Origin: Fistulifera solaris
Lineage: Eukaryota > Bacillariophyta > Bacillariophyceae > Naviculales > Stauroneidaceae
NCBI GenBank assembly: GCA_030295235.1
Contig: AP026125.1
Coordinates: 124,001 to 188,000, forward strand
DNA length: 64,000 nucleotides
Reading direction: 5' to 3'
Positions within the stretch are counted from its first letter, which is position 1, and every line of letters begins with the position of its first letter. Shown here in pieces: positions 8,623 through 20,049 of this stretch. A model generated the notes under the pieces. The model made no database searches. It was given only the letters and a program-made list of their open reading frames with translations, and was not told the DNA's origin. A program made the position numbers and the translations under genes.

Positions 8623-11494
8623 ATGGTTCGTTCTATCGAAAACATAATAGTGCTGGCGACAATTGCCTTGACTGCCGCATGGGGATACGACTTGAGTCAA
8701 GATATTGGATTGGAAGGCACGAGTCGATCGTCGGTAACAAGGCCTTCGCACGAGCAACTCATTCAACAACGCCATCTACAGCAAACAGTTGCCGAGAAAG
8801 TGAAAGCGGCCATCGAGCTTGCTGCCGCCGAAGCACATGACGACGACCATACTCCCTCGCCAACGAATTCATTTGAACCCACTTATCAAAGCGGCAAAGG
8901 AGAGACGAGTGCAAAAGCCAAAGGCAAGAAAAGTGGCAAGGGCAAAGGCGATTCAAGTGACAGTGACGACACTCCCTCCGACTACCCCACTTATTTGCCG
9001 ACTAGCACTGCTATTCCAACAGGCACAGCATACCCGACGACGATTGAATTGAAGAGTAAGAAAAGTGGCAAAGGAGAGACGAGTGCGAAGAACAAAGGCA
9101 AGAAGAGTGGGAAGGGTAAAGGCAATTCTTCAAGTGACAGCAATGAGACTCCGTCGGATTACCCCACCTTTGTGCCTACGAGCTCAGCTATCCCGACAGG
9201 AACAGCATACCCGACAACCGAATTGAAAAGTAAGAAAAGCGGCAAAAAGGTGAAAACAGTGCCAAAACAAAAGGCAAGAAGAGTGGCAAGGGCAAAGGCA
9301 ATTCTTCAAGTGACAGCGAGGACACTCCCTCCGACTACCCCACTTATTTGCCGACTAGCTCAGCTATCCCGACAGGAACAGCATACCCGACTACTGAGTT
9401 GAAAAGTAAAAAGAGCGGCAAGGGTGAAAATAGCGCGAAAGCCAAAGGCAAGAAGAGTGGAAAGGGCAAGGGCGAATCGAGTGACAGCGACGACACCCCT
9501 CCGACTTCCCCACTTTTTTGCCCACTCTTCTGCCTACTAGCTCAGCTATGCCAACAGGCACAGCATATCCGACGACTGAGTTGAAAAGTAAGAAAGGCGG
9601 CAAAGGCGAAAGAAGTGGCAAGGGCAAAGGCGAAAAAAGTGGAAAAGGTAAGGGTAAGGGTGATTCAAGTAGCAAGGGCAAAGGTGAAAAAAGCGACAAG
9701 TCAGGCAAGGGTGAGAAAAGCGGAAAAGGTCAAATGAGCAAGTCGAGTAAATCAAGCAAATCAAGCAAGAAGTCTTCGAAAAGAGTGCCTCGCCGGCTCC
9801 TTCACTAAGCCCAACGGCAATTTCCACTGAAACAGAAGGTCCGTCAATATCATTGAGCCCAACGACGTCTCCCAGTGTGTCAGCAAGCCCTTCGGTAATC
9901 TCTCCGTCTACTCTTCCATCAGTCGCGCGAACTTTTGCACCGTCTGAGGTTGTGTCAACTTCCCCCTCATCTCAGATTGTCGAAACTGCCAGTCCCGCTC
10001 CAACAGAGGAAGAAACCATAACGTCAGCTCCCACTGCCGCTCCTAGTATCGGTACACAGAGTCCAAGCGCTGACACCCAAAGTCCGAGCTCAACACCGGG
10101 TCCAAGCACCGACACGCAGAATCCAAGTGCCGCGACCGAAAGTCCGAGCTTAACTATAAGTGAGGCACCCTCAGCTGACACGCAGAGTCCTAGCGTTTCT
10201 GCTGAACCCACCACCACCGTAGTTCCTACAGCTGTCCCCACTACAACAGTCAGCCCAAGTGGTACGCCTTCGGAATTTCCATCCATCATTCCTACCGTAT
10301 TTCCAGAGTGAGATTCCATCAACTGAACCTTCGGCCGATGATGGTAATTTGAGGGAAGCCAGTTTTGAGACAACCCTTGATTTATTCAATGTAGATGAGA
10401 GGTATCAGGATGCGTTTATTGTGGCTGCCGATCGATGGGGATCGATTATTGTTGGAGATCTGCCTGGTCTTTCCGTGACGGACGATACACGAGATGGTGT
10501 GTCATGCGAAAGTTTGCCTGACACGATCGACGATATCTTTATCTGCGCCACGGTGGGCGACATTGATGCTATCAGCGGAGTGCTGGGCTATTCGCAACCG
10601 GAATATGGGGTAAGGCTGGATGGTAAAATCATTCCTGTTATTGGGAGTATGACTCTTGATAGTGCTGATATTGATGATTTGATTGATTCGTCACTTCTCG
10701 AGTCTGTTATTGTAAGTATAGAAGACAAAAGCAGTCACTTCTGATACCATCATGATCTCACCTGGAATTTCGCCCTCCTTTATCAATGAAGACGCACGAA
10801 ATGGGTCGAATTGTAAGTGTCATTTTGGCTGCGTGCCTTATACTTGCTGCAATAATTACGATGACTGACATGCCGTTTGTCTTTTCAGTATGGAATCGGT
10901 TCCTTGTGGACGATGAATGGATTAGTCAAAGAGACCGACTTTTCGTCGTGCTCTTATGCTGCTTCCTCGAAAGCCACGGCTGAATACCAGGAGCTGAGTG
11001 GATGCGACAAGCCCATTCCACTCGAAGGCTGTGGCTTCACGGACAAGACATGTTTCAAAAAGGAAGTCATGACGGGCTACGAAGGGGGTAAAGTTGTGTT
11101 GTCGAGAATGACCGTGGCTTCCTTGGAAGACATGGGATACACCGTCAAGTACGATGCCGCGGATGACTACGGTGTCGAAGATATGGACCCCAGTTGCGTG
11201 TGCGCGACGACATCGACGATTACAATCGGTGATGTCGGCATCACAAAAGTTGAGCGCAACAGACCGACGGTGCGAAAGCTCGGAACGGGCAAATTTGAAT
11301 CGAACCATGCGCATTTAAGTCTCAGTGGTCGCTTGGAGGCAGAAGCTTTCGGTTTGGAACTCTTGAAAGCGGCCAAGCGGCGGAAAAAGTATGTCATTGA
11401 GCGTGAAGGATTTGTCTTCCTCGCGGACCAAGTGGTCTCTGTACTGTATAAGGAAAAAGGACAAATATACGGCGTCGAAGTTCGAAGCGAATAG
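8623..11494 (+). pseudogene. Leishmanolysin-like copy 4: degenerate zinc site and frameshifts
   Basis: The start at 8623 has a good context (ACCACCATGG) and gives a signal peptide (MVRSIENIIVLATIALTAAWG). Exons are about 8623-10711, 10792-10812 and 10889-11494. Exon 1 contains four apparent shifts: +2 near 9244, -1 near 9497, -1 near 9787 and +1 near 10310. The microexon is still 21 nt and in phase, but encodes THEMGRI, so the second zinc His of HExxH is Arg. The HW of the third-ligand motif is also absent (GCGFTDKTCF), while the Met-turn EVMTG remains. Its N-terminal half carries 174-bp repeats encoding Lys/Ser/Gly-rich units. It is either a pseudogene or, if the shifts are consensus errors, a catalytically dead pseudoenzyme. 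The missing ligands do not depend on the frameshifts. Confidence 0.75.
8893..9780 (+). repeat. Tandem 174-bp repeats encoding silaffin-like Lys/Ser/Gly units
   Basis: Units begin near 8893, 9067, 9241, 9417 and 9599. Spacings are 174, 174, 176 and 182, so indels fall inside the array. Each encodes a cluster such as KKSGKGKG followed by an acidic Asp/Ser stretch and a Pro/Thr spacer (TAYPTTELKSKK). The last unit grades into SKSSKSSKSSKKSSK. Composition resembles Lys-clustered biosilica proteins, though this is only compositional similarity. Confidence 0.8.
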
Positions 11495-11888
11495 AAATGC
11501 TTCGGCACCGCCATTTTTGTCTATAATTGTGTAGCGCAACTGTAAATGTAATCACCAGCTATTTGTGAAATTATTTGTCATATGTATTGTATCATTCAAA
11601 ACGCCCTATACACAGTGATCATTGAGAGGCTAGCTAAAATGTGTTTGATTACACTACTTAGGACAGCTACGAATAGACTGATAAACGTCAAGCAAACGTT
11701 CCTCCAAAACAAAGAAGAGTCAACCTTCTTGCTTCACTTAAGACGATCGTTTCATAGGTTGCTAGTCATCTATTCATGACGTCAAAATTCTTCAATTCAG
11801 TTGAAAACAGTCTCCTATCGTCGGCGTCTTCTTAGAAAAAAAAAGTCTCTCTTTCGAGTCGTACTACTACATCTGACATTTTCCGTCA
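11495..11888. other. Convergent 3' spacer
   Basis: 394 bp between the end of protease copy 4 (plus strand) and the end of a minus-strand gene. It should hold the polyadenylation regions of both. Nothing else is recognisable. Confidence 0.6.
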
Positions 11889-12599
11889 TTATCGCATCCC
11901 AGTTTCGGGCGACACATCCTCCCGCTCTTCATTCTCATCTACCACCGTCTCGGCGACCGTATCACCGTCTTCTTCCCACATCACCGGCCGTTGTCGTCTC
12001 CGTGGTGGAGGTGGCGGCGGAGGAACTGTCGTTGACAACCACATGAGAAGACACGCATTGATAAACCAAGTGACGGAAGAAAGAATCGAAAAGGCCCAAA
12101 TCCAGGACCGATTCTGACAAAAGAAATCATAATCCGTCGTGTTTTCTTCTTCTTCTTGCGGTGCCAGTGTCGTGTTGGTATCCGCGTTGTTGCTAGTATC
12201 CGTCGTTTCGTTACACACGGTCGTCAAGGCAATCACAAAGACCGACCACATCATGACACCACTGCACACAAACGACAAGAGGGACGAAGTTAAGAGCGCC
12301 GTCGAGGTCGGTTGTTGTTGTCGATACAATTCGTTCGTTTGTTTCACCCAACACGTCGAACACGTATATAAAATGACTATCGTAAGACCCAAGACGGTGG
12401 CAAAGAAATCAAACGACAGAAACGTCATGCTGAACGACAAAAGGTGAGTCCCTGACACGCGTGGATGGTGCGTTTCCGGCGTTGGCGTTGCAATGATCCG
12501 GGGAGTCTGTGGTATATTTGCGTCGTTGAAGATAGAAGAGGATCGTGGATAGAAATAAACATAGAAAAGTTGTGTAGAAAAAAGAAGAAGGATGTGCAT
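11889..12599 (-). CDS. Four-span membrane protein, unknown function
   Basis: 236 aa from the ATG at 12599; the open frame runs slightly further upstream but with no ATG. Four hydrophobic spans are visible: residues ~1-18 (could be a signal anchor), ~60-85 (FFATVLGLTIVILYTC), ~100-128 (SLLSFVCSGVMMWSVFVIAL) and ~165-190 (SILSSVTWFINACLLMWL). The loop between spans 3 and 4 has several N-glycosylation sequons and acidic residues, so it probably faces the lumen or outside. The C-terminus has a polyproline run, an Arg cluster and an acidic tail. The topology resembles tetraspan/MARVEL-like proteins, but no diagnostic motif is present. The gene is convergent with the protease array. Confidence 0.65.
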   Translation of the reverse strand: MHILLLFSTQLFYVYFYPRSSSIFNDANIPQTPRIIATPTPETHHPRVSGTHLLSFSMTFLSFDFFATVLGLTIVILYTCSTCWVKQTNELYRQQQPTSTALLTSSLLSFVCSGVMMWSVFVIALTTVCNETTDTSNNADTNTTLAPQEEEENTTDYDFFCQNRSWIWAFSILSSVTWFINACLLMWLSTTVPPPPPPPRRRQRPVMWEEDGDTVAETVVDENEEREDVSPETGMR

Positions 12600-13339
12600 G
12601 AGAAGCGAAGACTGAATTCGCAAAGCAGGAAAAAAAGAGGGGAAGCATCACACAATAAGGCTCCCTTTCATCTGGTTTCTTATCCAAAAATACGTACGCC
12701 ATTGTAATTGACTTCTATGCAAATCGAAAATTAAGGTCGTGTAACAAGGAACTGTAATAACAATCAACGAATGAATGAACTAGGTAGGAAGCAAATAAAC
12801 GCTGCGCTGCGTTTCGTGTCGTGCCTTTTTTGTCGCGACGCGATGTCTTCGTCGTGCTTTTTCGCTGCATGCGTTGTGCTCGTTCCGCACTATGACTATA
12901 TACTGTAGGCGGAATCCCGAGTCCAGTACCAGTGTGATTATCTAACTCGTACGCCATACGGACTATTGTAGTCTAGCCGTCGTCCGATTTTTTTCAACTG
13001 GTGTGCATCGTTCTCCTACTTCTTTAATGATAATAATGACTGAGTATGGGAGTTCTTGTACAAAAGCGCGCGCCGAAAGCGCGGTTTTGCGCTGTACATT
13101 TTTCGGACACTTCGAGGGTCATCGTTTGGGTCACGAATGGGACCGGCCAAGAAATCCGCAAAGCGCGAAACCGAAAAAGATTTTTATTGTTGTTGCTATT
13201 GTTGCTGTTTTGGGTGCTGTGGTTGCTTGTCTTCCTAGCAACTCATAAACTCTGGCTGCAATCTCAGAAAGTTGCATCTAAAACGACCTAGAAAGAGACA
13301 GCGCAAAAAGTCCTCTGAGCGCAAGTAAGAAAGTCAACC
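12600..13339. other. Divergent promoter region upstream of glmS
   Basis: About 740 bp between the divergent membrane-protein gene and glmS. Several short overlapping ORFs exist (for example 13003-13248, with a hydrophobic tail), but they overlap in three frames and none resembles a known protein. Best read as a two-way promoter region. Confidence 0.5.
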
Positions 13340-15607
13340 ATGTTACGCCACATTCTCACGAAATTCACAGGGACTACTACTTCACGGTGGATGGCCGTGG
13401 CCGCCGTGACGGCGGGCTATTCCTTACAAAATGAAGACGAACTTGTTTCCTACTTTGAACGAAAGAAATCCTATTGTTGTGGATTAGTGGGAGTTATTGG
13501 GAGTGAGAATTATTCGTCGCGGTGCGTAGCCCAAAAGAATCCTCTTGCTGTATGTCTTTCTTTCTTTGTTACTCACTTTTACCGCAGCGACTTTTTTATT
13601 GAATGGTTTGAGTTTACTGAAGAATCGTGGTTTCGATAGTGCGGGAATTGCTACAATGGATGCTCAAGGAGAACATATGGTGCGTCAGCACGGAAGGGAA
13701 ATAAACGAGGAAGAAAAAGTGCTCTTTTCATTCTCTCACACAATCGCTTCTCTATTCGACACACAGACCATTACGAAATTTGCCAGCGTCGATCATGGCA
13801 TGAATTCGATTGAATTGGTGCATACGCAACATCCTATTACCGTCGACAGCATGGGCATTGCGCATACACGGTGGGCGACCCAAGGGGCCCGGACGAACGA
13901 AAATGCGCATCCGCACACGGATGCGGCGGGACGCATTGCGGTCGTGCACAACGGGAATATCAATAACTATGATGCCCTGCGGAAGGAACTGATTGAAGTT
14001 CATAAAATATCGTTGCAAGGACAAACGGATTCGGAAGTCTTGGCCAAATTGATTGGTCATTATTACAACGGCGACAATTTGAAACACGCGGTCGAAAAAG
14101 CACTCAGTCGTTGTGATGGGACGTGGGGATTGGTTGTCATGAGTCAAACGCAGCCCGATCAACTCATTGTCGCCTGTCACGGGTCTCCCATGGTCATTGG
14201 CGTCGATGATCGTCGCATGTACGTTGCCAGTGAAGCCGAAGCCTTTGCCGGATTGACCAAGACGGTCGTGCATATGGAAGATGGTGAAATTGCGACTCTG
14301 TATGCCGATGGACGGTCGTTGGATTTTTCGCGGGTGGAACAAGTGGCGGAGGACGAAGAAGAACAACGGGCTTTGTCACCAGCACCCTACCAGCATTGGA
14401 CGTTGAAAGAATTGTCGGAAGCCCCGCAAGCCGCGGCACGTGCTCTCGGGTTTGGTGGTCGTTTGGGTGCGGATCGGGTGTATCTGGGGGACTGGATGAT
14501 CAAGTGGAGGCCTTGAAACAGATACGTCATTTGGTATTGGCGGGTGTCGCTACTTCGTTGCATGCCGCGAAATATGGTGAACTGCTGATGAAACGATTGG
14601 GGAGTGTCACTTCCGTGGCGGCCTTGGATGCGGCCGAATGTGAATCCAAAGATTTTCCCATTTCGGAGGATTTGCGAGAAACTGGTTTAGTTGTCATTTC
14701 GCAATCGGGTGAAACCAAAGATGGTGTTTCGTTGGTGCAAATGGCCAAAGGATTGAATATTCCCACAATGTCAGTGGTCAATGCCGTGGGCAGTACGATT
14801 GCGCGGGCCACCAAATTGGGTGTGTACTGCAATGCGGGGCGCGAAAATGCCGTGGCCAGCACCAAAGCTTTCACCAGTCAAGTCACGGTGTTGTCTTTGA
14901 TTGCTCTGTGGTTTCAGCAGAACCGTCCGAATCGTAAGAAACAACATTTGGTGGAAGCCGAGCAATTAAAAGAATCTCTCATGCGACTCCCCATGTCGTT
15001 TGGTGCATCGTTGCAGACGCACGAGCAGTGCAAAACCATTGCTCGTAAACTCAAAGGCAAAGAACATTGTTTCGTGCTGGGCAAAGGATTTGGTGAGCCC
15101 GTGGCACAAGAGGGTGCGTTGAAGTTAAAAGAATTCAGTTACATTCATGCGGAAGGATACAGCGGCGGATCATTGATTCATGGGCCGTTTGCATTGTTGC
15201 AAAGTGATTTGACTGGTAAACAAGGTGCAACGCCCGTGATTATGATCATTTTGGACGACGATCATGCTCAGGAAATGCGCATGGCCGCCGAAGTCGTCAA
15301 AGCACGCGGTGCCCAGATTCATATCATTACCGATAATGTTGCATTGGCGGAAGACTTGGACGACGATCCGATTGTGATCCCGAACAATGGATACTTGACA
15401 GCCTTGGCGGCAACAATTCCTCTGACACTGATTGCGTACGAATTGGCGTTGATCAAGTAAGTGATCGATTAGTGGGAACGTGGTGGGAATCGAGCCTCTT
15501 TTTATTCTGAATTTTCCTAACCTTGTTTCTTTCTATTTCTATGATGCAACAGAGGCCTTAATCCTGATACTCCACGCAACTTAGCGAAAGCTCTTTTGGT
15601 GAGCTAA
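13340..15607 (+). CDS. glmS: Glutamine-fructose-6-phosphate aminotransferase (GFAT/GlmS)
   Basis: Converts fructose-6-phosphate and glutamine to glucosamine-6-phosphate, the entry step to UDP-GlcNAc. Exons are 13340-13502, 13588-15456 and 15553-15607; the last restores the family C-terminus (TPRNLAKAL). The class-II amidotransferase domain starts with CGLVGVIG and contains AHTRWATQGARTNENAHPH and VVHNGNINNY. Two SIS domains follow (VISQSGETKDG; FVLGKGFGEPVAQEGALKLKE). The catalytic Cys is normally residue 1 after Met removal; here it is near residue 47, after a basic/hydrophobic leader that looks like a transit peptide, so processing is needed. One apparent frameshift lies at the G5 run 14486-14490; one more G would restore a 695-aa protein. 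Bacterial or organellar type is inferred from overall similarity. Confidence 0.92.
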
Positions 15608-16451
15608 GAATATAGTTCGAAGTGCATTGCAGGGAACTTTATAAAACAATTTCGAATGGCCATCCATGATAGACATCAATCATCAATAACAGTAATACGA
15701 AGAATGAGAAGAACTACTGGAGATTAAAGCATCAATAGAACAACGTAGCGCTGCTTAATGACCTTCGAACGATTATTTATAGGACGTCAAAGATTAGACC
15801 AATGAAGATATGGTCTGGAGCGAATGCGGTCGTACACGTTCACAAAGGAGAGATAATAGATGATCACCTAAAGACGATGTTGTAGTTTTCGATCGTGCGA
15901 ATAGTGAAAGCAAAGAGATCGAGATTAGATTCGCTCGCGTTACTAGCACTTTGCGTGACCTATTCATCCGTGATTCATTCGAGTACTTTATCGACGTTGA
16001 AGAATGACGACGGCATTATGACTTATGACTGTTCTATTGGATAAAGGCTTAAGCGTTATTTAAAACAATAAGACTCAAAATTCCTCGGTCATTATGCCCC
16101 TGTGTTCTCTGTTCTCTTTTGAACATCAGAGAAGCAACAAGCGACAATTCTTCAGATCTACGAAACTTTCCCTTGTCTCCAGTAGTAGTACTCGGGAAAG
16201 AATGCCCATTCTATTTTCTTACAATAAGAAATCGGCACCTGATACCTGATGACCTCTATTCATTCCATACTATCAGTGAAAGTGAACTTCCGAGAAGATC
16301 GATGCAGCTGCCACACGCATAAACATGCATGCAAAGCAAAACGTTTTCGTTATTATTTTTTACCAACATTTTCCTCGACCAGCTGCCCTCTCTCTCAAAC
16401 GCTGTGGTTTTGCCTCGTTTCGATTAGCTTATTAGTTCGTCAATAATCACA
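15608..16451. other. Intergenic region after glmS
   Basis: 844 bp, AT-rich, many stops in all frames. I see no gene, tRNA-like fold or clear repeat. It presumably contains the promoter for the gene starting at 16452. Confidence 0.6.
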
Positions 16452-17788
16452 ATGCATCATCGTTTGTTTCAGCGCTCGTCGTCTTTCACCATGGGTCCAC
16501 CCACAGCGGCCATGATGCCGCCCCCTCTTTGTTGCAAGACGTCAAAGGCAAACCAAAAGCCGATTCTTCGGATCAGCAACACGTCATGGGAAGCTTGGAT
16601 GCTGCCTTGCATCGAATGGCTCAGCGGAGACAGTCCGAGTGTGCATCGGATCAAAAGAGTGTTCAGTCCATGATCGAATTGAGAAGAGCGCCGCGTGTTT
16701 TGAGTCAGTCGCTGACACTACCCAAGAGCCAAGATGATCTCGAGCATCGTCGCACGAAATCCAATGATGTGAATCTGTTTACCATCAAGTGGAATAGCCG
16801 TTCCACAATCAATCGCAGGGAATCGATTGAATTCGAAGGAGACTTTGATGAGATTGATTGGGACAGTGATGCCGACGACACATCCGAGAGCCATCAACTA
16901 TCACGGACCTTGTCGGCTTTGGAACAAGCGCCGTCCTTTCGATCTTTATCATGGAATCCGTGTGACGACGATGATGTCAGTCAATCCTCCATGATGTCGT
17001 CGTCTTCCACAGTGAGCAAATCTCGAGGACGCCGTCCCCGGCTCATTCGATCGGGTTCCATAACTAGTAGTTCTTCCAAGGCGATGAAATACATGCAACA
17101 ACGCAGTTGTCTCCAACAATCGCTTTTGCGTGCAAAAAGAAGAAGCCCAAGCGGCGCCATTCTTCGGACGAGGTCAGTCTATCACTGGTCCAGCGGGACG
17201 GCCAAGAACCAATGCAACGCCAATTGTCACGCAAAAAATCCAATCGTTCGAAAGAAGAAACCAACGCTAAAAGCCACACTTTCAAATCAGCGGCACAAGA
17301 TTGCGAGAAGTCGTCACGTTCCTCTACGACTCGGTCTACGAAACACTCCCAACATGGATCCAACTGTTCGTCAAAAACACAATGACAGACAAAAGGAACA
17401 ATCCAAGTTACATTCGCGACTTCAGGGGTGTGTGGAAAACGTTTCTCGGATGTCTCAAGAGTCTTTGACGAATAAAGAAAGAACTGCAGCAAAGACGGCG
17501 GGAGCGGTGCGATCTAGCAAACCTGTTCAGCATCGTCGTTCATCGAGATTAGCTGATCCTTATGATATTCGAATGTCAATGAGCAAGAAGAAGGAGACGG
17601 GGCAGTTGGATCCAATATCACAGCAAAACGTGCGCAAGTCTGCTTCACAGCAACGAGCAAGTGCAAAATGCTCCACATCAAGGAAGATAACCGACATTTT
17701 AGCCGTGCCGAACCTGATCAATGGTGGCGATTCACCTCGAAAAAGCGCCAGGCGGAGTGTTGTCGTATGCACAAAGAGTAGACTTTAA
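16452..17788 (+). CDS. Ser/Arg-rich disordered protein, unknown function
   Basis: Not a recognised family. The start codon at 16452 (or 16491) is in a different frame from the main body. One missing C in the C5 run at 16521-16525 would join them into about 445 aa. Within the body, the frame between A5 runs at 17134-17138 and 17373-17377 reads more convincingly one register over (KKKKPKRRHSSDE, SRKKSNRSKEE), suggesting two further compensating single-base errors. The product is rich in Ser, Arg, Lys and Gln, with an acidic patch (EFEGDFDEIDWDSDADD) and many RRxS-type phosphosite-like motifs. No signal peptide or membrane span. It resembles in composition the two Ser/Arg-rich genes at 46-51 kb but lacks their shared C-terminal motif. 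Confidence 0.6.
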
Positions 17789-18901
17789 AGGTATAGTGAA
17801 ATTCGTAAGTATAAAATAGGTATTGTGATTTGTGACCGATGCGTTGTGGTGGGACAAGTATCCAAAGCGGCATCCTTCACTCCATTTTACTATACCTCCT
17901 GTTGTACTTTGCAATAAAAATGCCAGATACAGGTCTTCGACGGCCTTGGTGGCTTTGAAAACTCCACTCTCGTCTTCAGGATTCGAGCGACTAGAGGATT
18001 ATAATGGCTGGCGTCTTCTTGGTGGAAAAGTGATGAGCGGTACATAAGTATTGGTGTTTTGCTTTTGTTCTTGAATTGTTGTTGTATTTTTCTTTGAATG
18101 AAACCATTCTTTGTGTGTTCCTCAAGATCTCACCAAAAAGCCAATTCGTTCGACTCCTCGCAAGACGAATCGATTTTCATTTGTTCCACACTGCTTTGTA
18201 AATTCCGTTTCGCAGTTCGTTTCAAGCAATCGAAGTCTCAATCATTCCCTCCGTTCTCTCTTTTTCTCCTATCTCATCAATTTTTCTCTCCTTTCTTTTG
18301 TCTGGTCGCTCAATAATAAAGCTTTGAGGACGCGCATCAAGCATTTGATCTTCATTCATAATATTATCTTTGCCTGTCGGCAAAAGGCAGAAAAGTATTC
18401 GCGAAAACTTTTGGTGAGTATTGAGTATAGAGCCAGGTTGTCCGCCCGAATGTTTGTTCTTGAAGCATCTCGCACTGCATAATAGGGATCTTGCTTTAAA
18501 AACTTCCCTATCAAAATACGTAATGAGGGCATATAAAAGTCGCGGTCCGACAAAATAAGCTTTGCGTGAACGAATGATGACTTACTTGGATGTTAACTAA
18601 AGGATCTAATGATGCAATAGAGGTGTAAAGGATGTAGAGATGTAATGGTCTCTTAGATTGTGTGATGAATTGAGATAGGGGCGGAGGCTGACGGATGAAA
18701 GCCTCCGAACTTGTGGTCATTTCACTTCAACTGGTTCGTGCGTCGTAAGGTTATGGTCAACAGAATCTTGGTTATGGTGACCGTGTAAATAAAGGGCTAC
18801 GTAGAAGTCTACGTTTCCTGGTACATTACTTGGTCCCCTCAATCGATTAACGTGGAACGCGATGATCGATTGTTCATGCATGTCATTAATAATACGCAAC
18901 G
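17789..18901. other. Spacer at left end of the nested transposon
   Basis: About 1.1 kb. It should contain the 3' end of the older copia element, including any 3' LTR. I could not match it by eye to the right flank (30066-30900), so the LTR may be deleted or too diverged. No conserved gene seen. Confidence 0.5.
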
Positions 18902-20044
18902 TTACCAAATAAAATATTTCGCTTGAGCCTGGAAAGTCGTTTCGTGAAATGCGTCGGCCAAATTATCATCCGTAGGGATCCATATAACTTCAATGATTCC
19001 TGCGGCAACGTGCCATCGCGTCATGTGGTAAGCAACTGAATTGTGCTTCTTCGAAAGAGTTGAAGCGAATTCCGATGAGTTCAACACAACTGAACTATTG
19101 TCGCAAAAGATTTTACTCGGTTCGTCATCAAGTGGAACGCCCATCATTCGCAGCTTGTAACGTAGTCCTGTTATCATCTCGATGCATACTTTCATTGCAT
19201 TAAATTCACTTCGCGAATGCGTTTGTTTCAACTGTCGGTTGCTTTTTACTAAACCACATCACAAGTGCTCGATTGACAAAGATCTGAACACCAGTATGGG
19301 ATTGTCTTGTTGCTTTATTTGCGGCGTTTCTGATTTGTTGGCGTTGTGAGCCATCCCTTGTGCTTTGGTACTGCCTGATCTGTGGTGCGGTAGTCGATGA
19401 TTTCTTCGAGTTGGCGTCGTCCGTAACCATGGTCGTCAACCTGTGACAAGATGTTCTCAGCAATGACGTTGGCGGTGACAACTTCGCTTGTGCCATCGAT
19501 ATAGTTAATGACATATTGGCGGGAGGTCGAGGACGGGGTTGTTATTTGCCGTTCAGCGTGGCTTGCCATCGTCGTCTGTTGCCCGTTCCGTGACCTTTGC
19601 TCCTATGACTTGACCGTCGCTTGTGCGTTTCATGCTGAGTCTCATATTGACATACGGGTCGCCTTCTTCCTGTTGCTCTCGCAAGTCGTCCACTGCATGC
19701 GGTAGGTCGGGATCGTCAATGACGGCTGAAAGTCGTCAATGAAGGCCTGTGTTTCGTCCAGAGAAGTCGCCTAAGATGCAATCTTCGTGAACGTGCGGTG
19801 GAATTTTGACGGGTTCCATTACTGCCATCTTTTCTTTTATCCTCTCGCTGTATGCCTCCATGCTTCCACTCATCTGTTTGCATTTCCAATCGAGTGACTC
19901 GTTGTACTGTGCTGCATGAGATTGGTATGCCCGAAGCTGGAAGGATCCAGTAAGACATGAGGTTGCCAATTGTGTGAGACACGCCAAGCCACCGTCCAAT
20001 GCTTATTTCACCAAGTCCTGCATTCTCACGGTACGCCACCCAGT
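18902..20044 (-). pseudogene. Older copia element: post-integrase segment and RNase H
   Basis: Read right to left it starts with DWVAYRENAG and RWLGVSHTIGNLMSYWIL (the region after integrase in diatom copia pol), passes a frameshift, then a spacer (YVINYIDGTSEVV, IIDYRT) and enters RNase H: FVNRALVMWFSKKQPTVE, then IFCDNSSVV, KKHNSVAYH and WIPTDDNLADAF, ending at 18902. The whole reverse transcriptase, normally about 250 residues between spacer and RNase H, is absent. Confidence 0.8.
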
Positions 20045-20049
20045 CATAG
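20045..20049. repeat. Target-site duplication CATAG (left copy)
   Basis: The five bases immediately before the TG of the 5' LTR. The same CATAG follows the CA end of the 3' LTR at 26994-26998. This fixes both ends of the young element. Confidence 0.95.

Noticed and set aside
9035-9780. CRISPR-like array
   Set aside because: The repeats are long, contiguous and coding; there are no unique spacers and the genome is eukaryotic.
8623-10744. Extra introns to explain the frame changes in protease copy 4
   Set aside because: No GT-AG pairs of normal intron length bridge the breaks, and repeat spacing (174, 174, 176, 182) shows small indels instead.
13003-13248. Small ORF with hydrophobic end upstream of glmS
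   Set aside because: Three overlapping frames are open here and none has homology or a good context; probably promoter sequence.
14486-14490. Programmed ribosomal frameshifting in glmS and similar genes
   Set aside because: The shifts occur in unrelated housekeeping genes, in both directions and at different homopolymers, without slippery-site plus pseudoknot patterns; error is simpler.
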